NCBI GenBank assembly: GCA_014163555.1
Contig: JACJGO010000034.1
Coordinates: 1-38,352, forward strand
Origin: Flavisolibacter longurius
GTDB lineage: Bacteria; Bacteroidota; Bacteroidia; Chitinophagales; Chitinophagaceae
Direction of reading: 5' to 3'
DNA length: 38,352 bases
Below the pieces are notes generated by a model, which did no database searches, had not been told where the DNA came from, and saw nothing but the letters and a program-made list of their open reading frames with translations. Position numbers and translations under genes: made by a program. Positions 32,297-38,352 of the stretch are shown piece after piece. How positions within the stretch are numbered: the stretch's first letter is position 1; the number at the start of each line of letters is the position of its first letter.

Positions 32297-33967
32297 TTAC
32301 CAGTTCGGGTTCTGCTGCAGGGCCTTGTTCGTTTGTAATTCAACCGGGTGAATCGGCCACAGGTAATGCTTGTTCGGGTCAAACACCATGGTTTCAATCA
32401 CACGCAGGATATTCTTATTGGGTATGTTGGAATAATCCGGCGTGGTGTTTTCATCCAATGTTGGCGGAGCCACCAGGAAAGCGGTCTTGCTGTTGCCATA
32501 ACGCGGGCCATTCATTACTTCATCCGCAATTTTCCAGCGTCGGATATCAAACAGGCGACGACCTTCCAGCGCCAATTCTATTTTTCTTTCACGTCTTACG
32601 ATACTGCGCAATTCCGCCTGCGTTCTTCCCTGCGGAATAGCAGGCATACCCACCCTGCTACGAACCGCATTCAGCGATGTGTAAACAGAATTATCAATAT
32701 CGTTGGCTTCGATCTTTGCCTCCGCATACATGAGTAGCAGGTCGGCATAACGCATCAGGATAATATCACCGGCGTTTTCCTGTGTAAAGCCCATGTCTTT
32801 TGAATCCGTCCACTTGCGCCACAGGTAACTGGTAAAGGTGGCAAATGCATTGGTGGCATCGGTATTGTTTACCCGCACGGCCGGATTGACGTTATAGTTC
32901 CAGACTTTTGTGCTATCCGGATGCGTCTCAAACTGAAAACCATGATAAATAGTACCGGGAACGGCAATGGTCATGTGTAAACGAGGGTCGCGGTTCGCAT
33001 ACGGTTTTTGCGGATTGTACAGAGGCGATTTGTCGATTGTTTGTCCGTCGGTACATTCATAGGAATCCACCATCGCCTGTGTCGGCACTTCATTTGACAC
33101 ACCAGCTACCAGGCGCGACCCGAACTGCCGGAAGATGATATGTACATTGACGCCTCTTAAATACTGCATGGAAAAAATGCGCTCTTTCGAGGTTTCGCCA
33201 TCATAGGTAAAAAGCTGGGCATAGTTGGGATGCAGGCTGTAATGGCCTAAATCCATGGCTTTTTTGGCAGCTTGTGCAGCGATCGTCCACCGGCTATCGC
33301 AAAGCGCTGTATAGGCTTTCAGGAAATAGGCGGCAACGTTTGTTGCCCGGCCGGAATGCCCGGCGTATGAAAGTGGCAGATCCGGGGCTACCGCATCCAT
33401 TTCTGCCAGTATCCAATCAACAATTTGTGTTTTTGGCGTGCGGGGCATCATCGCTTCGTCCAGCGTGATGCTTTTGGTGATGAGCGGAACGTCGCCAAAG
33501 AAACCGGTCAGGTAAAAATAACTGTAAGCCCGTAAGAATCTTGCTTCTGCAACCACCTGCCGGATGTAATCATCCGCTACATTTCCTTTGGCGTTATCAA
33601 TATTATCCAATAGAAAATTGGTTCTCGCGATGACTGCGTAAAAGTCTGACCATGCATTTTGCGCGGTTGCATTGTCGCTGGCGGCCGTCCCGTTCCCCAG
33701 AGAGCCGATCGGCGATGCATCGCGGTTCCAGTTGATATCAGTGGTACAATCCAGCGAAACAATCCAAGGCATAGCGCCTTTAAGGCTGATTCTGTTGGTT
33801 AGTCGTCCATAACATCCGAGAATACCCATGTCCACCTCCGTTTTGTTATTAAAGAAAGAAGCAGAGGAAGGACTGTCCAGCGGAAGTTTATCCAGTATAT
33901 CTTTTTTACAACCGGTAGCAAAAAGCAAAGATGACAGTATTATGCTACAGAGGAATTTCATTTTCAT
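32297..33967 (-). CDS. susD: SusD/RagB-family nutrient-binding lipoprotein
   Basis: 556 residues; LFATGC with Cys20 is the lipobox. SusD features: the LDKLPLDSPSSASFFNNKTE opening, helical TPR-like core with VAEARFLRAYSYFYLTGFFG and DVPLI, and the C-terminal signature YADLLLMYAEAKIEAND, RSRVGMP, RERKIELALEGRRLFDIRRW and LWPIHPVELQTN. It sits on the cell surface as the lid of the SusC transporter and binds the ligand. The gene follows susC by 20 nt. The subfamily (and so the ligand) cannot be read from the sequence alone. The symbol is generic. Confidence 0.96.
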   Translation of the reverse strand: MKMKFLCSIILSSLLFATGCKKDILDKLPLDSPSSASFFNNKTEVDMGILGCYGRLTNRISLKGAMPWIVSLDCTTDINWNRDASPIGSLGNGTAASDNATAQNAWSDFYAVIARTNFLLDNIDNAKGNVADDYIRQVVAEARFLRAYSYFYLTGFFGDVPLITKSITLDEAMMPRTPKTQIVDWILAEMDAVAPDLPLSYAGHSGRATNVAAYFLKAYTALCDSRWTIAAQAAKKAMDLGHYSLHPNYAQLFTYDGETSKERIFSMQYLRGVNVHIIFRQFGSRLVAGVSNEVPTQAMVDSYECTDGQTIDKSPLYNPQKPYANRDPRLHMTIAVPGTIYHGFQFETHPDSTKVWNYNVNPAVRVNNTDATNAFATFTSYLWRKWTDSKDMGFTQENAGDIILMRYADLLLMYAEAKIEANDIDNSVYTSLNAVRSRVGMPAIPQGRTQAELRSIVRRERKIELALEGRRLFDIRRWKIADEVMNGPRYGNSKTAFLVAPPTLDENTTPDYSNIPNKNILRVIETMVFDPNKHYLWPIHPVELQTNKALQQNPNW

Positions 33968-33987
33968 TTTTCAGTTTTTTGTAATGG

Positions 33988-36900
33988 CTAAAATCTCAGG
34001 TCAACACCAAGGGTAAATGTTTTCACCATTGGGTAATTGGTTCCGGTTCCGACGGGTGTCTCCACATCAAAACCGTCCCAAAAGCTGTCAAATGTTAACA
34101 GGTTTAGGCCGTTTACATAAACACGTGCCTGCTCAAGGTTCAGCCGGGATAAGAATTGCTTGGGAAGATTGTAACCAAGTTGAATGTTTTTTAGCCGCAG
34201 GTAAGAAGCGTCTTTCATCCAGAAGCTGGAATGCTGGTAATTGTTGCCCGCATCGCCCCAGGTTAAACGCGGAAAACTTGCATTCCTATTCGCTTCTGTC
34301 CAATAGTCCTTGTGTTGTTCGTAGGTAGACGCGCCGCTAAAAAACGGTTGTATGGCCCGCCCATATAAGTAACCATCTGCTTTTCCAACACCTTGCAGAA
34401 ATGCATTGAATGTTATATTCTCAAATTCAGCGTTCAGGTTCAAACCATAGGTAAACCGGGGAATGGTGCTGCCCACAATCTTATAATCATCCGCATTGAT
34501 GATGTTGTCTTGGTTTTGGTTTACGTACCGGATATCCCCGGGCGCCAGCACACCAATTTGTGCCACGTGTTTTGCGATTTCTTCGGCCGACTGGAAATAA
34601 CCATCTGCCTCTAACGCAAAGATGGAATTCATTGGGTAGCCTTCCCGACTGACCTGCAACCCCGACTGACTGACCCCGCGCAGATCCAACACAGTATTTC
34701 TTACATCTGACAAATTGAAAGCAATCCCGTAGCGGAACTGCCCGGCCACACCTTTGTAATTCACCGTGGCATCCCAACCCCGGTTCTGCACTTTACCGGC
34801 ATTTTGATACGGCGCTGACAGCCCAATACTGGTTGGAATATCGAGTCGCAGCAGGATATCATAGGTGATCTTGTTGTACCAATCAAAACTCACCGACAGG
34901 TTTTTCAACAGGGTGGCATCAAAACCAACGTTTGTCATTTCAGAGGTTTCCCACGAGATCTGTTCATTGTTCATTTCATTCAGTGCCGCAATCTGCAGGA
35001 TTTGTCCGCCCAGCGTGTAGGAACCCAAACTCAGCGTGGAGGCAAAGGGGTAATTGCCAATGTTCTGATTGCCCAAACGGCCCCAGGACCCGCGGATCAT
35101 CAGGTTATTGATAGCGCTTAGATCCATCATAAAATCTTCAGAAGACAGGCGCCATCCTGCGGAAACAGATGGGAAGAAGCCGAAGCGGTTGCCTTTGGCA
35201 AACCGGGAAGAACCGTCGTACCGGCCATTTACTTCAATCAGGTATTTCGAATCAAAATTGTAATTGAGTCGACCAAAAAACGACTGCAGTGCCCATTCCG
35301 AAGCATTGCCTGATGCTTCCCGGTTATCCTGCAAGCCGGCGTCAAGGACACGGTAGTCCGGGAAGGTAAACCCATCGCGATAGGCCCTGAAATTCCGGGA
35401 GAGATAGGTTTCCACGGAAGAGCCGAGTAAGAGCTTAAACCCATGCCGGTTGATGGTATGGCTTGCTGTTAAGTACCCGTAATAGTTGCCGTACATATAG
35501 CGGATACTCCTGTTGGCAAGGGTGCTTCTTTCCGGCCGGATAAACAACGGGCTTCCGTTTTGCTGGTAGGTTTGAATAGCCCGGTTATAATTATCGTTGT
35601 AAAGTTCTTCGTACCTCGGTTGCGCCAAGAGCTCTGCGCTCAGCCACTGGGTCGGCTTGTAATTCAGAACGAACCGACCCAGAAGTTTCGTCAGTTCTTC
35701 AATTTGCGATCCGCCGTCTGGTCCGGAGAAGGCAATTGGATTTTCACCGTTCCAGGCTTCGCCATATAAACCATTGGAATAGCGTCCCGGCTGTATGGCC
35801 GGAATCCGGTTCATCTGTAGGAATACAGAACTTAAACCGCTTCCCGGCTCTACGGTTTTTGCTTTTATCAACTGTACATCCGCCTGAAGGCTCAGCTTGT
35901 CGCTGATGGTAAAGTCGGCATTGTTGCGGAAGGTATAGCGTTTGAAATCCGAGGTTTCAATGATGCCTTTTTGATTTAGGTAACTGGCCGTGGTCAGCAA
36001 ACGGAATTTACCCCCACCAGTGTTGATAGATAAATTATGGCTATGCATCAGGCCAGAGCCTCTTAAGACTTCTTTCTGCCAGTCTGTATTCGGATACAGG
36101 TCCGGGTTAGCGGCCATGTTCTGCTTGTAATTTTCAATATGCGCCTGCGTAAACAAGGGAGACGCACCGGAATTTTTGTGGGCCAGGTTGATCATTTCCA
36201 TATGATCGATGGCGTTCACTTTCTGTGGCAGATCGGTGGGCTTTTGAACACCCACATACGTATGATAGTTGATCTTGAAACCACCCGAAGCCCGTTTTGT
36301 GGTGACTAGGATAACCCCATTGGCGGCACGGGAACCGTAGATTGCCGCGGACGCAGCATCTTTCAGTACGTTTATGGAAGCGATTATGTTCGGATCGATC
36401 GTGTTCATATCACCTTCCACCCCGTCTATTAAAACCAGCGGATTGGAATTGTTCAATGTTCCGATACCCCGTATCCGGATGGCCCCTTCACTTCCAGGTG
36501 CCCCGGAAGAATTAGTAACCGTTACACCGGGTGCAAGACCCTGCAAAGCGCTGGCTGTAGAGGAAAAAGGGCGTGAGCCAAGGTCGCTGGTCTCGATCAC
36601 TGTTACTGATCCGGTTAGGTTTGCCCGTTTTTGCGTACCATAACCTACAACCACAACTTCATCCATTTTGGATACGACTTTCTGGAGGGTCACGTTGACG
36701 TTGGATTGACCGTTTACCGGGATCTCCTGTTCAACATAGCCTACATTTGAAAACACCAATACGCCTTTCGCAGAAGGCATGGTCAGCCGAAAGTCGCCTG
36801 TCTCATTCGTTGTTGTTCCCGCACTTCCACCTTTTACCGCAACGCTGACACCGGAGAGTGGCAGATTGTTTTCATCCGTGACTTTGCCTTTCACTTCAAT

Positions 36901-37068
36901 GGCCTGAAAATAGCCATTGGCAAACGTTGCATTGGAAACCAATAAAATGATCAATAGGATTTTGGCAACCCAATAATAGGACCGCCACCCTTTTGGCGTT
37001 TGTGGCACAGCCGGGAAAGGCCGTGTCCATCGATTTCGTAAAACAGTCATTTTCATACTTTTTAGCAA
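33988..37068 (-). CDS. susC: SusC/RagA-family TonB-dependent outer-membrane transporter
   Basis: 1026 residues. A hydrophobic signal segment (32-50) ends before a CarboxypepD_reg-like domain (57-130, VKGKVTDENNLPLSGVSVAV). Then come the TonB-box region MDEVVVVGYGTQKR (135-148), a plug (about 149-260) with the SusC hallmark AAIYGSRAANGVILVTTK, and a C-terminal 22-strand beta-barrel ending TLGVDLRF. It imports a large or bulky ligand in partnership with SusD. It is the first gene of the island; no ECF sigma factor, anti-sigma factor or hybrid two-component gene lies next to it. ATGs at 37056 or 37050 are alternative starts. Confidence 0.96.
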   Translation of the reverse strand: MLKSMKMTVLRNRWTRPFPAVPQTPKGWRSYYWVAKILLIILLVSNATFANGYFQAIEVKGKVTDENNLPLSGVSVAVKGGSAGTTTNETGDFRLTMPSAKGVLVFSNVGYVEQEIPVNGQSNVNVTLQKVVSKMDEVVVVGYGTQKRANLTGSVTVIETSDLGSRPFSSTASALQGLAPGVTVTNSSGAPGSEGAIRIRGIGTLNNSNPLVLIDGVEGDMNTIDPNIIASINVLKDAASAAIYGSRAANGVILVTTKRASGGFKINYHTYVGVQKPTDLPQKVNAIDHMEMINLAHKNSGASPLFTQAHIENYKQNMAANPDLYPNTDWQKEVLRGSGLMHSHNLSINTGGGKFRLLTTASYLNQKGIIETSDFKRYTFRNNADFTISDKLSLQADVQLIKAKTVEPGSGLSSVFLQMNRIPAIQPGRYSNGLYGEAWNGENPIAFSGPDGGSQIEELTKLLGRFVLNYKPTQWLSAELLAQPRYEELYNDNYNRAIQTYQQNGSPLFIRPERSTLANRSIRYMYGNYYGYLTASHTINRHGFKLLLGSSVETYLSRNFRAYRDGFTFPDYRVLDAGLQDNREASGNASEWALQSFFGRLNYNFDSKYLIEVNGRYDGSSRFAKGNRFGFFPSVSAGWRLSSEDFMMDLSAINNLMIRGSWGRLGNQNIGNYPFASTLSLGSYTLGGQILQIAALNEMNNEQISWETSEMTNVGFDATLLKNLSVSFDWYNKITYDILLRLDIPTSIGLSAPYQNAGKVQNRGWDATVNYKGVAGQFRYGIAFNLSDVRNTVLDLRGVSQSGLQVSREGYPMNSIFALEADGYFQSAEEIAKHVAQIGVLAPGDIRYVNQNQDNIINADDYKIVGSTIPRFTYGLNLNAEFENITFNAFLQGVGKADGYLYGRAIQPFFSGASTYEQHKDYWTEANRNASFPRLTWGDAGNNYQHSSFWMKDASYLRLKNIQLGYNLPKQFLSRLNLEQARVYVNGLNLLTFDSFWDGFDVETPVGTGTNYPMVKTFTLGVDLRF

Positions 37069-37663
37069 TGTTAGAATGTGAGTGTTGTGGAATTATTAGC
37101 AAACAAAGAAACTACTGTTAAGGCCGGGTCGGTTGCAACAACCTTCCGGGGAGCCTGTAAGATTAGCATACGTTGTTGTGTAGACATTATCACCTTAAAG
37201 TGCCTGTCCTGAGAGCAGCAATCGATGTTCATACGGGAATGAAGTTGTTTTGTTCGTGGCGTTTTTTGATTGATCACGAATCCAAACCGCTGACAACACC
37301 GGTTAAAAAAATTAACCATCCCTTCCATTCACGAATCAATATTATGAACTTTTTAAAGCAAAAAAAAGTTTTTTCAATAAAATTAAAGTCTGATAAAAGA
37401 AAAATTAAATTTGCCACATATTTCTGTTAGAGTGCCTGTTTTCGCCTTTGGAAGGAAATTTCAGCAGGGTCAAGTGACCGAGCTCGTTATCATAGTTCGA
37501 TGTTATATGAAAATTAAAAGGGCTAAAATTAAAAGGGTTACGCGGCTTAATTGCTTAAATGACCAGAGAAGTAAATTACATGTAACGATAGAATTTCGTG
37601 CTAGATGCAAATAACTACGTGGCTACTTACCCTCCATTTTGCGGACCTGAAGTTAACTGGCTC
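37069..37663. other. Intergenic region before susC; likely promoter
   Basis: No gene is supported. AT-rich sequence at 37340-37410 and an inverted repeat at 37301-37317 are candidates for the promoter/operator of the island. The plus-strand frames 37173-37614 lack protein-like character. Confidence 0.5.
37301..37317. promoter_or_regulatory. Inverted repeat GGTTAA-N5-TTAACC, possible operator
   Basis: Perfect 6-bp arms around AAAAA, about 235 nt upstream of the susC start. The size and symmetry suit a dimeric repressor. No matching copy was found before the DeoR gene, so the link to that regulator is weak. Confidence 0.3.
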
Positions 37664-37692
37664 TGTAAGCTCCCCCTTATTTAGTACCAGGG

Positions 37693-38276
37693 TCAGTTAG
37701 AGTTTTCAAATGTAAATGTCTTTTGTTTTCGCACCGCTTTATCCACTACCGGCGGCGCTTCAATTTGATTTGATTTCTCGCTTGCCGGTGTGGATAAAGC
37801 TGCCTGCCGCCAGTGCGCCTGAGCATATTTCAACGGGGACAAATAGCCCAATGACTTATGTGGCCGTTCGGTGTTGTAATCGATTCTCCATTCCTCGCTC
37901 AATACTCGTACTTCATTAAGGCTGCCAAACATGTAGGCATTCAGGAGCTCACGTCTGATGCTGCCATTCTTCCGTTCGATGTAGGCATTTTGCATCGGCC
38001 TTCCAGGCTGGATAAACTGCAGGTTGATCCTGCGGGTTGCATGACTGCACCACGCTTCCAACTTGTGAGAGATGAACTCCGGGCCATTGTCGCACCGGAT
38101 ATTCGCCGGACACCCTCTTTGCGCTACCAGCTTTTCCAGCACCCGGATCACCCGAAGGCAGGGAAGTGAGGTATCCACTTCAATGGCCAGCGATTCCCGA
38201 TTAAAGTCATCGATTATGTTTAGTATGGAATCTTACGCTCACAAACTATCTCCTCGGTTAATTGCCTTTTGGTGGC
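37693..38276 (-). pseudogene. IS3-type transposase orfB, internally deleted
   Basis: The start of orfB reads ATKRQLTEEIVCERKIPY and stops at TAA (38220-38222). The frame resumes out of phase as NIIDDFNRESLAIEVDTSLP, the part of the rve integrase core after the first catalytic Asp. RCDNGPEFIS gives the second Asp and AYIERKNGSIRREL the Glu. RPHKSLGYLSPLKYA is the usual tail. Compared with complete orfB proteins (about 270-280 aa as I know them), roughly 90-100 residues with the HTH_21 region and first Asp are missing. The enzyme is therefore inactive. Confidence 0.8.
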
Positions 38277-38352
38277 AGGGCCCAACCTTTTTTTGTGAAC
38301 AGGTCTCTGAGAATCTCGTTATCCATCGCCAGGTTGGCGTACATACGCTTCA
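38258..38352 (-). pseudogene. IS3-type transposase orfA, C-terminal end only
   Basis: KRMYANLAMDNEILRDLFTK followed by KGWALPPKGN and TAA (38258-38260). This is the standard end of the leucine-zipper part of IS3 orfA. It overlaps the orfB start in the -1 frame arrangement expected for programmed frameshifting. The rest lies beyond the window. Confidence 0.75.

Larger units (their letters stand above)
37664..38352 (-). mobile_element. IS3-family insertion sequence remnant (runs off the window)
   Basis: The element's inner end is taken at 37664, where TGTAAGCTCCCCC begins 29 nt past the transposase stop; IS3 ends commonly start TG and carry C-rich repeats. The right part, containing most of orfA, lies outside the window. 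Terminal repeats and target duplication cannot be verified. Confidence 0.6.

Noticed and set aside
37411-37614. Plus-strand frame with FQQGQVTELV, similar at first sight to the GQVELSEQ repeat
   Set aside because: Only a few bases match (GGTCAAGTG), the downstream blocks are absent and spacing fails. Treated as chance.
1-38352. CRISPR array, tRNA or rRNA genes
   Set aside because: No regularly spaced direct repeats with unique spacers, no tRNA T-loop/anticodon arrangement and no rRNA-like stretch were seen on either strand by reading.

Overview
The window looks like a chromosomal segment of a Bacteroidota bacterium, most likely of the Chitinophagaceae or a close relative. The signs are a SusC/SusD outer-membrane pair, a type IX secretion C-terminal sorting domain, many Cys-lipoproteins with LxxC lipoboxes, an IduronateSulfatase-type sulfatase, PAS-rich hybrid-style kinases, weak Shine-Dalgarno sequences, and families of ~60-residue orphan proteins. 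The genus is inference; no rRNA or tRNA gene is visible.

Layout. 1-900: edge of a possible insertion sequence, a small minus-strand gene with its own terminator, and a degenerate dispersed repeat. 900-13130: scattered, mostly minus-strand genes that do not form one pathway: a large beta-sandwich lipoprotein, an OB-fold-like exported protein, a Gly-rich T9SS cargo protein, a four-PAS histidine kinase, a subtilisin-like lipoprotein protease, a cupin and a DUF2306 membrane protein. 13500-17000: an AT-richer accessory patch with two plus-strand lipoproteins, three paralogous ~60-residue proteins and several copies of the dispersed repeat. 17068-37068: a coherent catabolic island. 37664-38352: remnant of an IS3-family element.

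The island is the main item. Thirteen minus-strand genes run from susC (37068) down to a glycerophosphodiester phosphodiesterase (17932), closed by a convergent DeoR-type regulator (17068-17832). The order is SusC, SusD, secreted endonuclease/exonuclease/phosphatase (EEP) protein, ACS-type MFS transporter, FAD oxidoreductase, sulfatase, second EEP protein, metallophosphoesterase, RbtT/DalT-type polyol MFS transporter, D-2-hydroxyacid dehydrogenase, LsrK-like FGGY kinase, D-ribulokinase-like FGGY kinase, histidine phosphatase, GDPD lipoprotein. It has the outer-membrane uptake pair of a polysaccharide utilization locus but no recognisable glycoside hydrolase or polysaccharide lyase. The exported enzymes instead hydrolyse phosphate mono/diesters and sulfate esters. 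My working model, which is inference, is a utilization locus for a phosphodiester-linked (possibly also sulfated) polyol or sugar: exported esterases release the unit, MFS permeases import it, and FGGY kinases plus a dehydrogenase feed it into central metabolism.

A second, independent item is a ~190-bp repeat present as three near-complete copies and two fragments, all on the plus strand. Its first block keeps an open reading frame with mostly synonymous differences and a shared stop codon, so it appears to be a shattered coding sequence of an unrecognised family.
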